Below are positions 7,425-14,555 of a DNA stretch of 27,701 bases, in pieces; within the stretch, counting starts at the first letter, position 1, and the number at the start of each line of letters is the position of its first letter. The notes below the pieces were generated by a model. That model did no database searches. It saw only the letters and a list, made by a program, of their open reading frames with translations, and was not told the DNA's origin. This DNA comes from Firmicutes bacterium UBA993. Its GTDB lineage: Bacteria > Bacillota > Dethiobacteria > DTU022. Where the stretch lies: contig DBBD01000010.1 in the NCBI GenBank assembly GCA_002292015.1, positions 1-27,701 on the forward strand, given 5' to 3'. The position numbers and the translations under genes are program-made.

Positions 7425-8566
7425 TGCCCCGTCTTTTTGTCGACGACCACTCAATGCAGCTGTGCAAAAGCGGACACCGCCACTGCGGCGACGCGGTATT
7501 CGTTACGCACCGGCAGGAATCAACCATTGTTATTCTTGCTGACGGCATCGGCAGCGGTATAGAAGCGAGAGCCGCGGCTACACTGTCGGCCGAATACCTG
7601 CTTAGCATGATCCATGAGGGCTTCACTAACATCGAGGCGACAAGGGCGCTGGTTCGTTCGCTCCGGCACGCCAAGTTGAACAACGGTCCTTGGGCGGCTC
7701 TGAACGCGGCGTTCATTGCCGGCAGTGGGGAGACAACTATTTACTCGTACGAGAGCCCTCAACCGTTTATTTTGACAGCCCGCGGCCTTGAATCGTTGCT
7801 CTTCCAGCCACTACACTGGGACGGTGAGGTTGTTCAGGAGGTTTCCACCCACCTAAGGCCGAACGAAGGGCTGCTTATGTTCAGCGACGGAGTGACCCAA
7901 GCCGGACTGGGCCGTGGCCTACCGAGAGGCTGGGGCGAAGCAGGTGTCAGGTCGTTCCTTGCGAACGCCCGGCTGGACAAGCCCGCGCATGCTGCAGACA
8001 TTCCCGCAGCGCTCGCGCGCAAGGCGGCCTCGTTCAACGACAACCGGCCCGCCGACGACATCACAGTGCTCGCACTGGTATTACGAAAACCGAGGGTGCT
8101 GCACCTTATGACCGGCCCTCCCGGGAAGCGCGGTGATACCAAGAAAGTGATGACGGCGTTTCTGGCGACAGAAGGGTTGAAGGTAGTCTGCGGAGGGACG
8201 ACGACACATTTGCTGGCAGAGCAAATGGGGGTAACGCCAAAGGTGGTTCCCGGTAAATTCGGCGCTCCAGCTCACTACGAACTGGACGGTATTGACCTTG
8301 CGAGCGAGGGCACGGTGACCCTTAACAGGGTCAACAACGTATTTGACACTCCCGAGCTAGCCCCGGAGGCCGGCTACGGGGTAAACCGCATCATAGAGTT
8401 CTTTCAGCAGGCCGATGAAGTGCATTTCTGGGTGGGACAAGCGGTCAACCCGGCGCATTCGTCCACGTTGAAGCCGGCGGGCATCCGGGCCAGGAACGAG
8501 GTGGTTGCCGAGCTAGCCGAGAAGCTTCGCCGAGCAAGGAAACTGGCGGTTATAAAGAAGATGTGA
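7424..8566 (+). CDS. SpoIIE-family PP2C serine/threonine phosphatase with C-terminal extension
   Basis: The first ~225 residues form a SpoIIE/RsbU-type PP2C domain with the metal-binding motifs ILADGIGSG, MFSDGVTQAG and ADDITVLAL. The remaining ~155 residues begin near VLHLMTGPPGKRGDTKK and contain a Gly/Thr-rich stretch (VCGGTTTHLLAEQMG). I do not recognise them as a named domain. The gene starts at the stop codon of the sensory hydrogenase (TGATG), with AGGAGG at 7411-7416, so the two are translationally coupled. PAS-hydrogenase plus phosphatase pairs recur in clostridial hydrogenase clusters. The phosphatase is therefore probably the signalling output of the sensor, perhaps through a partner-switch protein encoded elsewhere. 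It is the last gene of the operon; I see no convincing terminator after it. Confidence 0.85.
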   Translation: MPRLFVDDHSMQLCKSGHRHCGDAVFVTHRQESTIVILADGIGSGIEARAAATLSAEYLLSMIHEGFTNIEATRALVRSLRHAKLNNGPWAALNAAFIAGSGETTIYSYESPQPFILTARGLESLLFQPLHWDGEVVQEVSTHLRPNEGLLMFSDGVTQAGLGRGLPRGWGEAGVRSFLANARLDKPAHAADIPAALARKAASFNDNRPADDITVLALVLRKPRVLHLMTGPPGKRGDTKKVMTAFLATEGLKVVCGGTTTHLLAEQMGVTPKVVPGKFGAPAHYELDGIDLASEGTVTLNRVNNVFDTPELAPEAGYGVNRIIEFFQQADEVHFWVGQAVNPAHSSTLKPAGIRARNEVVAELAEKLRRARKLAVIKKM

Positions 8567-8633
8567 ATAACAGCTTACCCATTAACACGCTGGTCTTTGG
8601 TCGCAAACAAAATCCAGCCTTCATCCACAGCGG

Positions 8634-8903
8634 TTACATTAAGCGGGGTGTCCTGGCCGCGGTGCGCCCGATTTTGATCTTACCGATATCGTGCAGGGAA
8701 GCGTCGCATTGCATAAGCTTTTTCCCCTGCGATCGCAGGCCGAGCAGCAAACCGGTGATGATGGCAAAAATGTGCACTTGTTCCGAGTGGCCAAAAGCTC
8801 GACTATTCCGGCTATTGATGATCGCTAGAAATGTTTTCATGCGGCCTATGATCTCTTTCTTCGTGTTGTCAACGTTGGCAACCTGCATTTGGTGTCGGTC
8901 CAA
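8634..8903 (-). pseudogene. HD-GYP domain fragment, decayed
   Basis: The minus-strand frame encodes about 89 residues that read like the first half of an HD-GYP cyclic-di-GMP phosphodiesterase domain: HSEQVHIFAIITGLLLGL followed by SLHDIGKIKIG. The pattern H-S-E-x-V and the metal-binding H-D are as expected. Similarity stops right after GKI, and the GYP half and any sensor domain are absent before a stop at 8634. The remainder of 8567-8903 holds no intact gene on either strand. This is most likely a relic left by a deletion between the hydrogenase operon and the hut promoter. A very small intact HD protein cannot be excluded but is less likely. Confidence 0.5.
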
Positions 8904-8908
8904 TTGAT

Positions 8909-8937
8909 TTGACTATTTAGCAATGTTCAGGTATGAT
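8909..8937 (+). promoter_or_regulatory. Promoter of the hutH-hutP-mttB operon
   Basis: TTGACT (8909-8914) and TATGAT (8932-8937) are separated by exactly 17 nt, a good sigma-A match. The predicted start near 8944 leaves a leader of about 110 nt before hutH, which contains the NAG triplets and the terminator described below. Confidence 0.75.
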
Positions 8938-8979
8938 CTTTCCTGGAAAGGCGAATTGCGTTTGTGACCCGGATGCTCA

Positions 8980-8996
8980 TAGCTACTAGACATGAG
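8980..8996 (+). promoter_or_regulatory. HutP-binding site: three NAG triplets at 7-nt spacing
   Basis: TAG at 8980-8982, TAG at 8987-8989 and GAG at 8994-8996 are separated by exactly four bases each (ctac, acat). In B. subtilis, HutP hexamers charged with L-histidine and Mg2+ bind three NAG triplets with 4-nt spacers beside the hut terminator. The set ends one base before the terminator stem begins, and a HutP gene lies 1.7 kb downstream. Further NAG triplets (9003-9005, and TAG 9012-9014 in the hairpin loop) could belong to a second site. The assignment is by sequence pattern only. Confidence 0.75.
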
Positions 8997-8997
8997 G

Positions 8998-9031
8998 GAG
9001 CGCAGGGATTGTAGTCCCGGCGTTCTTTTTT
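8998..9031 (+). terminator. Leader intrinsic terminator, HutP-controlled
   Basis: The arms GAGCGCAGGGA (8998-9008) and TCCCGGCGTTC (9015-9025) pair at ten of eleven positions, with one A/G mismatch and one G-U pair. The loop is TTGTAG and a run of six T follows at 9026-9031. The hairpin lies between the hut promoter and the hutH start, so it would stop transcription unless antiterminated. It also falls within an in-frame upstream extension of hutH from ATG 8992, which argues that 8992 is not the true start. Confidence 0.8.
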
Positions 9032-9054
9032 ATTTGATAGGGGGCCTGTTACCG

Positions 9055-10602
9055 ATGAATTTGCTGAGGCGGAGTGAAAGAAGCCAGGAAATATTGAAGA
9101 TAACCGGCGATTCGCTGTTGATTGACGATGTGGTTAATGTGAGTCGTATGGGGCAGGTAGTGGACCTGGACGAGAAAGCATTGCAGCGGGTGGTCCGCGC
9201 CAGAACCATGCTGGAGAAGCTGGTTGATAGCGATGCCATGGTTTACGGTATTACCACCGGGTTCGGGCGCTTCAGCGATATTAACATTTCCCGCAAAGAC
9301 GCCATTCAGCTGCAAAAAAACCTGATTGCCAGCCATGCCACGGCAGTCGGCGATCCGTTACCGGCAGAGGCGGTGCGTGGAGCTCTGTTACTGAGGATTA
9401 ATGCTCTGGCCAGGGGTTGTTCCGGGGTGAGGCCACAGCTATTGGAGCGGCTGATTGCGCTGCTTAACCTAGGAATCGTTCCGATAGTTCCCGAGCAGGG
9501 CTCGCTTGGCGCCAGCGGCGATCTCGCTCCCCTGTCACATCTGGCATTGGTTGTAACCGGCAGGGGAGAGGCCTACTTTAAGGGAAAGCGGATGTCCGGG
9601 GCCGCTGCCCTGGCGGCAGCCGGTCTGGAGCCGATTACCCTGGTGGAAAAAGAAGGCTTGGCGCTGATCAACGGCACCCAGATTATGACAGCGATCGGCA
9701 CCCTAGCCTACTATGATGCAGTAAATTTGCTTAAAGCTTCGATGATCACGGCAGCCCTGACTCTGGAAGCGCAATTAGCCGTTCCCGATGCCTTTGACCC
9801 ACTGATCGGGCAGGTTCGGGCTTATCAGGGACACCGCTATGTCTCCGAGATGATCCGTTGCCTAATTGCGGGTAGCAAGCTGATCGGCAGCGACAGCCGC
9901 AAAGTACAGGATGCCTACAGTTTGCGTTGTGTGCCCCAGGTACACGGCGCAACAGCAAATGCCCTCGATTATATTCTTTCTATACTTGAAATTGAGATCA
10001 ACTCGGTTAATGATAATCCACTGCTTTTCCCGGAGGAGAATAAAGTCCTCTCCGGAGGCAATTTTCACGGACAGCCGGTAGCCCAGGCGATGGACTTTAT
10101 GGCCATAGCTGTAGCCGAGTTAGCCGGCATTGCCGAGAGGCGTGTGGAACGTTTGGTCAATCCGGCCTTAAACGGCCTGCCTCCCTTTTTGGTAAAAGAG
10201 GGCGGTCTGAATTCGGGATTGATGATTGCCCAATATACAGCAGCTTCGCTGGTCAGCGAAAATAAGGTGCTATGCCACCCGGCCAGCGTTGACTCAATTC
10301 CATCCTCGGCCAATCAGGAGGATCATGTCAGCATGGGAACGACAGCGGCGCGCAAGGCGCGCAAAGTTGTCGATAATGTGGCTGCAGTTCTCGGTATCGA
10401 GCTGCTCGCAGCAGCCCAGGCCGTTGATTTCCGGGGTGCGGAAAACCTTGGGCGCGGCACCGCGGTGGCGCACCAGCTGCTACGACAGGAAGTAGATTTT
10501 ATCGAAAAAGACGTAATTTTATATCCCCTTGTCGATAAAGCGATCGATCTGGTTAAAAGTGGTCGCCTGGTTGAAGCGGTTGCTTCAGAGGTTAATTTTT
10601 GA
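9055..10602 (+). CDS. hutH: Histidine ammonia-lyase HutH
   Basis: HutH converts L-histidine to trans-urocanate and ammonia, the first step of histidine catabolism. The 515-residue product is of normal length. It has the MIO-forming triad Ala153-Ser154-Gly155 in GSLGASGDLAPLSHLAL, the catalytic Tyr64 in VYGITTGFG, the histidine-selective SH pair (H94 in ASHATAVGDPL), and Glu422 in NQEDHVSMG, which is characteristic of HAL rather than PAL/TAL. It looks closely like the Bacillus enzyme. I start it at ATG 9055, with AGGGGG at 9039-9044; the upstream in-frame ATG 8992 lies inside the leader terminator. hutU, hutI and a formiminotransferase are not in the window. Ergothionase is a homologue, but the intact MIO triad and HAL signature speak against that role. 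Confidence 0.95.
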   Translation: MNLLRRSERSQEILKITGDSLLIDDVVNVSRMGQVVDLDEKALQRVVRARTMLEKLVDSDAMVYGITTGFGRFSDINISRKDAIQLQKNLIASHATAVGDPLPAEAVRGALLLRINALARGCSGVRPQLLERLIALLNLGIVPIVPEQGSLGASGDLAPLSHLALVVTGRGEAYFKGKRMSGAAALAAAGLEPITLVEKEGLALINGTQIMTAIGTLAYYDAVNLLKASMITAALTLEAQLAVPDAFDPLIGQVRAYQGHRYVSEMIRCLIAGSKLIGSDSRKVQDAYSLRCVPQVHGATANALDYILSILEIEINSVNDNPLLFPEENKVLSGGNFHGQPVAQAMDFMAIAVAELAGIAERRVERLVNPALNGLPPFLVKEGGLNSGLMIAQYTAASLVSENKVLCHPASVDSIPSSANQEDHVSMGTTAARKARKVVDNVAAVLGIELLAAAQAVDFRGAENLGRGTAVAHQLLRQEVDFIEKDVILYPLVDKAIDLVKSGRLVEAVASEVNF

Positions 10603-10679
10603 TAGTATTTGCATCGCTTTTAATTTGCCTGTAGGTGGTAAAATAGAGTTATCACTAAAAAGATAGGCGGTATCAGTTT

Positions 10680-11117
10680 ATGGCAGCGATTGGTAAAACA
10701 GCAATCCTTTATGCTTTATCTGACTCATGTAGCGAGGAAGAGATTAGAGCCAAGGCAATAAAAAAAGGATATACACTGATCAAAGGCAAGGTTGGTTCGA
10801 TGAACACAGAAAAGATCTTCGCCGCGGTTGAGACGGCGGCTCAGCGGGAAGGGATGATTCGCAAAGATCATTATCGCGATACCCATGCTTTGTACCATGC
10901 CACCCTCGATGCTTTTGTCGGTATCTGCCGGGGTCAGCTGGGGCTGGGAAACATGTTACGGACTGTCGGCTTAATCTTTACCGTTGCCCGCGGTCCGCGC
11001 ACCACCGAGCAGATTGAGGATGGTGAATGGCTGGCCGTGGTGCTCTACGGGATGATCGGTGCACCGGTTAAAGGCTATGAACATGAAACAATCGGCTTAG
11101 GGTTGAACCACCTTTAA
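10680..11117 (+). CDS. hutP: Histidine-responsive antiterminator HutP
   Basis: HutP is a hexameric RNA-binding protein that, with L-histidine and Mg2+, binds NAG repeats and prevents terminator formation in hut mRNA. The 145-residue product aligns over its length with B. subtilis HutP. Glu51 and Thr52 match the RNA-contacting pair there, His69 and His73 (HALYHAT) match the metal ligands, and Glu134-His135 (GYEHET) match the remaining RNA/metal residues. The blocks LLRTVGL-like (MLRTVGL), LYGMIGAP and GLNHL are also kept. The gene sits 77 nt after hutH, with AGGCGG as a weak ribosome binding site. In B. subtilis hutP comes first and the terminator follows it; here the terminator precedes hutH and hutP is second, so HutP depends on its own antitermination. 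Confidence 0.93.
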   Translation: MAAIGKTAILYALSDSCSEEEIRAKAIKKGYTLIKGKVGSMNTEKIFAAVETAAQREGMIRKDHYRDTHALYHATLDAFVGICRGQLGLGNMLRTVGLIFTVARGPRTTEQIEDGEWLAVVLYGMIGAPVKGYEHETIGLGLNHL

Positions 11118-11148
11118 CTAAAGACAAACGGCGATCATCTATTATGTT

Positions 11149-12600
11149 ATGGAGGTGTTTTCGATAAAAGGTTACCGTTCCAACTATAGCCGGCAGCTTT
11201 CACCCAGGTTAAGCTGGTTTAGCGATAACCAGTTGGAGGAGCTGCACAGCGCTACTGTAGATGTGCTTGAAAGGGTTGGCGTTAGGGTCGATCATGACGA
11301 ATCGCTGAAGCTTTTAAAAGATGCAGGCTGTATGGTAAAAGATCGTGTTGCAAGAATCCCGGGCTGGTTGATCGAAGAGGCAATTAGAACCGCCCCCTCT
11401 AAGATTAACATTTACAACCGTGAAGGGCTTCCGGCGATGAGCCTGGAAAGCAATTGTACCTACTTTGGAACCGGCTCGGACCTGCCATTTCATCTTGATC
11501 TTGAAACCGGTAAGCGCCGGGGTACATTGAGACAGGATATTGCTAACGCAGCGATAATTATGGAGAATCTGCCCAATTTTGATTTCGTGATGAGCTATGG
11601 GATCCCCGGCGACGTAAAAGCGAAAATGGGCAGCCTTTATCAGTTTGCCACGATGACCTTGAACACGGCCAAGCCGATTATATTTACCGCTTTAAGTGAA
11701 GAGGAAACCAGGACGATCATTAAAATGGCCGTAGCGGCGGCCGGTTCGGCTGATGATCTGCGGGCTAAGCCGTACATCATTTTATACGATGAACCGATCT
11801 CGCCCCTGGTTCATACCGCTGAAGGCATGGCTAAGATGTTTGCCTGCATCGAATATGGGGTACCGGTTATCTACACCCCAGGGGTAGTAGCCGGTGGGAC
11901 CTGCCCGGTGAGCAAAGCGGGCACCATAGTCCAGATGAATGCCGAGAGCCTGTCAGGCTTGTTGATTGCCCAGCTCAAGAAGAAGGGAGCCGCTATTATT
12001 ATCGGTGGTGGGGCCACCCCGATGGATATGCAGTCTACAGCTACCCTCTATGGCTCGCCCGATGCGGCAATGAACTACTGCGCTATGAGCGAGCTGGCCC
12101 GGTTTTACGGCTTGCCAAACTTCACCGAGGCTGGCTGCTGTAACTCGCCGTTGCCTGATGCCCAGGCCGGGATGGAGGCTTCAATCGGGCTTTTGCTGAA
12201 CCAACTCTGCGGGGCCAACCTGGTGCACGATGTCGGCTATCTCGACGGCGGTAAAACCGGTTCGCTGCCCTTCCTGGTAATGTGCGACGATTTTATCAGC
12301 GCCGCCCGCTACATCGGGGCAGGCACCGAAATCAGCACCGATACGATGGGTGTTGATGTGATCGAAAAAGTCGGCCCGGCCGGTCACTATTTGAGCGAAG
12401 AGCACACCATGAAGTATTTCCGACGTGAAATCTGGATGCCAACCGTTTTTAACCGGATGATGTACGAAACCTGGCAGCAGCTGGGCAGCAAAGATTGTTT
12501 CGAGTTGGCGAAGGAGAAGGCCAGATCTATTTTAGGCAGTAATGCGGCTAATACACCGAATCAAAGTGTAATTGATCAGGTTACCAGCCTGCTTAGATAA
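11149..12600 (+). CDS. MttB-family (COG5598) methyltransferase, paralogue 1, non-pyrrolysine
   Basis: This is a member of the trimethylamine methyltransferase superfamily that moves a methyl group from a quaternary or methylated amine to a Co(I) corrinoid protein. The 483-residue frame is uninterrupted and needs no amber codon, so this is the non-pyrrolysine type, like glycine-, proline- or carnitine-betaine demethylases. Family blocks include YFGTGSDLPFHLDLETG, LNTAKPIIFTAL, IIIGGGATPMDMQ, FTEAGCCNSPLPDAQ, LVHDVGYLDGG and EKVGPAGHYLSEEHT. It lies 31 nt after hutP, so it should share HutP control; a histidine-derived substrate is my inference. The start is unsettled: ATG 11149 has no upstream ribosome binding site, whereas GGAGGTG (11151-11157) inside the frame would serve a start near ATA 11164. 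Confidence 0.85.
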   Translation: MEVFSIKGYRSNYSRQLSPRLSWFSDNQLEELHSATVDVLERVGVRVDHDESLKLLKDAGCMVKDRVARIPGWLIEEAIRTAPSKINIYNREGLPAMSLESNCTYFGTGSDLPFHLDLETGKRRGTLRQDIANAAIIMENLPNFDFVMSYGIPGDVKAKMGSLYQFATMTLNTAKPIIFTALSEEETRTIIKMAVAAAGSADDLRAKPYIILYDEPISPLVHTAEGMAKMFACIEYGVPVIYTPGVVAGGTCPVSKAGTIVQMNAESLSGLLIAQLKKKGAAIIIGGGATPMDMQSTATLYGSPDAAMNYCAMSELARFYGLPNFTEAGCCNSPLPDAQAGMEASIGLLLNQLCGANLVHDVGYLDGGKTGSLPFLVMCDDFISAARYIGAGTEISTDTMGVDVIEKVGPAGHYLSEEHTMKYFRREIWMPTVFNRMMYETWQQLGSKDCFELAKEKARSILGSNAANTPNQSVIDQVTSLLR

Positions 12601-12664
12601 TTAAGGTGTTCAATAAATTCAAAGGACCGGATCAAGAAAACTCGTATCCTTGAGCAGCCGGACC

Positions 12665-12735
12665 GGGCTCCCTTTTCGGGCTACGCTGAAGAGGCAATCC
12701 GCAATTAAGAGCATGGGCAAAGACCAATTTGCGGC
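12665..12735 (+). promoter_or_regulatory. Structured leader with glycine-riboswitch-like core (tentative)
   Basis: The stretch CGCTGAAGAGGCAATCCGC (12684-12702) followed by GAGC (12709-12712) and GGGCAAAGACC (12715-12725) resembles the conserved glycine aptamer blocks CGCCGAAGG.GCAA and CUCUCAGGCAAAAGGAC in order and spacing. GCTC at 12667-12670 can pair with GAGC at 12709-12712, where the aptamer closing helix would be. The match is imperfect, I see no second aptamer, and no clear expression platform follows. The rest of 12601-12897 contains a possible weak promoter (TTGCTG at 12788, TAATTA about 18 nt on) and no gene. Confidence 0.25.
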
Positions 12736-12897
12736 AACGGAGTTTATAAAAAAATGGCGCTTTAAAAGGGTAAGACGGCAATAGGGTTTGCTGTTGGGGC
12801 AACATCGATCATAATTATCTCCTGGGAAGGGAGGTGAGGGTAGGGAGGATACGCATTTTTTCTGGTGGCAACAACTAATTATTGAGGAGGTATAACC

Positions 12898-14469
12898 TTG
12901 TTCAAGAGAGCTTTAGTGTTGCTGGCTTTAATGCTGGCAATCAGTATGATCCTCGTTTCCTGTGCTCCGGCCGCACCCGGGGAAGAAGAAGTTCCCGGCG
13001 AAGCCCTTTCTGAGAAGCACGGCGGAGTCCTGCGCAGCGCATACTATGCACCGACCAATATGGACCCCGCATTTTTTAGCACGGTTGCTGACGATTGGAT
13101 AGGCAGGCAGTGGGGTGACTTTTTAGTCTATATTGATGAACAAAATACTCCTGATCCCAGCCGCAGCCTGGCCGAAGGTTGGGAGAGCAGTGAAGATGCC
13201 AAGGTTTGGACCTTTAACTTGCGCCAGGGTGTGCTTTTTCACGACGGCAAAGAGATGACCGCGCGCGACGTTAAATTCACCTTTGACCGCCTGCGCGATC
13301 CCGAGATCGGCGCAGTTACAGTAACTCTTTATGCTAATATCGCGGAAATAACCACTCCCGATGACTATACGGTGGTTTTTGAACTGACCGAGTCGAATCC
13401 AGCGTTTCTATACGATCTTTCCGACTACCACGCAATCATTGTCGATGCCGATAATGAGGATTTTGCCACCGTTTGGAACGGAACCGGGCCTTTCATGATT
13501 ACCAGCTACTCACCGGAGGACCGGATCATTTTTGAGCGCAATCCGCACTACTGGATGAGCGATGCTGAAGGAAATCCGCTACCTTATCTTGACGGCCTCG
13601 AGATCATCTTCCTCAGTGACTCCTCCGCGCAGGTTGAAGCGCTGCGCGGTGGCCAGATCGATTATCTGATCTACCTGCCGACGGAGTTTATTCCCGTGCT
13701 TGAAGCTGATCCCACCAAGGTAGTGCTGCAGGCCCCCTCTAACACTTCCTATGTTTTGCGCATGCGTTCGGATGAAGGCCCGGCCAGCGATGTCCGCGTC
13801 CGCCAGGCTTTGAAACTGGGCACTGATCGCGCCGCAATTCTTGACGGCGCGGTTGGCGGCTTTGGTACTACCGGCCGCGACACCCCGATTGGTCCGGCTT
13901 ACGGCGATTATCACCTGGCTGTGCCTGAACCGGTTCGCGATGTTGAAGCAGCAAAAGCGCTGCTCGCCGCTGCCGGCTTCGGTGATGGCCTTGATATTGT
14001 GCTTACCACTCAGGAATCATCACCGGTTCCTGCTATTGCTACAATCTGGAAAGAGCAGATGGCCGAGATTGGTGTAAACGTTGAAATTCAGCTGGTACCG
14101 TCAGATGTCTACTACGGTGCGGAAGAAATGTGGCTGCAAGCGCCCTTCGGTATAACTGACTGGGGCGCAAGGCCTAACCCGCAACCTTATCTTGACCTGG
14201 CTTATGTTACCGGAGCCCAGTGGAATGAAAGTCACTGGTCTGATGCCGAGCTGGACGAACTTGCAGCCCTCGCTGCCAAGGAGATGGATCGCGATACGCG
14301 GATTTCTTTGTATCATCGTATCCAGGAAATCTTTATGGAGCGCGGCCCGATCATTATTCCCTTCTTTATCAACAACCTATGGGGAGCTAGCGCCGACTTG
14401 CGGGGTTTAGAACCGACCAGCAGTCTCGGCACAGCGATGGATCTTCGATCTGTCTATTTCGAACGCTAG
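12898..14469 (+). CDS. ABC transporter substrate-binding lipoprotein, family 5 (Dpp/Opp-like)
   Basis: This is the extracellular solute receptor of a peptide/nickel-type importer. The 523-residue product has a lipoprotein signal peptide: basic MFKR, a hydrophobic core, and lipobox LVSC with Cys22 as the lipidated residue. A short acidic linker (PGEEEVPGEA) precedes the family-5 fold, seen in WTFNLRQGVLFHDGKEMTA, VKFTFDRLRDP and ERNPHYW. It starts at TTG 12898 with GAGGAGGT at 12883-12890. Family-5 receptors bind peptides but also opines, glutathione, heme and other small amines. The placement between hut/mttB genes suggests a methylated amino-acid derivative, which the sequence alone cannot prove. 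A stem-loop follows the gene. Confidence 0.9.
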   Translation: MFKRALVLLALMLAISMILVSCAPAAPGEEEVPGEALSEKHGGVLRSAYYAPTNMDPAFFSTVADDWIGRQWGDFLVYIDEQNTPDPSRSLAEGWESSEDAKVWTFNLRQGVLFHDGKEMTARDVKFTFDRLRDPEIGAVTVTLYANIAEITTPDDYTVVFELTESNPAFLYDLSDYHAIIVDADNEDFATVWNGTGPFMITSYSPEDRIIFERNPHYWMSDAEGNPLPYLDGLEIIFLSDSSAQVEALRGGQIDYLIYLPTEFIPVLEADPTKVVLQAPSNTSYVLRMRSDEGPASDVRVRQALKLGTDRAAILDGAVGGFGTTGRDTPIGPAYGDYHLAVPEPVRDVEAAKALLAAAGFGDGLDIVLTTQESSPVPAIATIWKEQMAEIGVNVEIQLVPSDVYYGAEEMWLQAPFGITDWGARPNPQPYLDLAYVTGAQWNESHWSDAELDELAALAAKEMDRDTRISLYHRIQEIFMERGPIIIPFFINNLWGASADLRGLEPTSSLGTAMDLRSVYFER

Positions 14470-14493
14470 ATTCAGTGTATCTGAACGAAAAAT

Positions 14494-14516
14494 CCGGCGG
14501 GTTTTCTGCCCGCCGG
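14494..14516 (+). other. Stable intercistronic stem-loop after the receptor gene
   Basis: CCGGCGGG (14494-14501) and CCCGCCGG (14509-14516) form a perfect 8-bp GC-rich stem with loop TTTTCTG. No T-run follows, so it is not a standard terminator. Hairpins at this place in ABC operons often protect the receptor mRNA from 3' decay or reduce read-through, giving more receptor than permease. A smaller stem, TTCAG/CTGAA, lies just upstream at 14471-14485. Confidence 0.7.
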
Positions 14517-14555
14517 GAGATTATTTACAGATTAGTTACCGGAGGGTGGTAACCG

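Noticed and set aside
8563..8907. Plus-strand ORF of 114 codons after the phosphatase gene
   Set aside because: The opposite strand of the same stretch encodes a recognisable HD domain fragment, whereas this frame shows no motif.
8992..9054. Upstream extension of HutH from ATG 8992
   Set aside because: The extension runs through the NAG site edge and the terminator hairpin, has no ribosome binding site at proper spacing, and adds residues absent from HutH proteins.
9055..10602. Ergothionase (trimethylamine-releasing lyase) instead of HutH
   Set aside because: Tempting beside MttB genes, but the MIO triad ASG, the SH substrate pair and NQEDHVSM are those of true histidine ammonia-lyase, and hutP with its RNA site is adjacent.
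12830..12865. T-box-like sequence (AGGGAGGATACGC) before the transporter receptor gene
   Set aside because: It differs from the T-box consensus at several positions, is followed directly by a T-run without the complementary terminator arm, and no stem I features are recognisable upstream.
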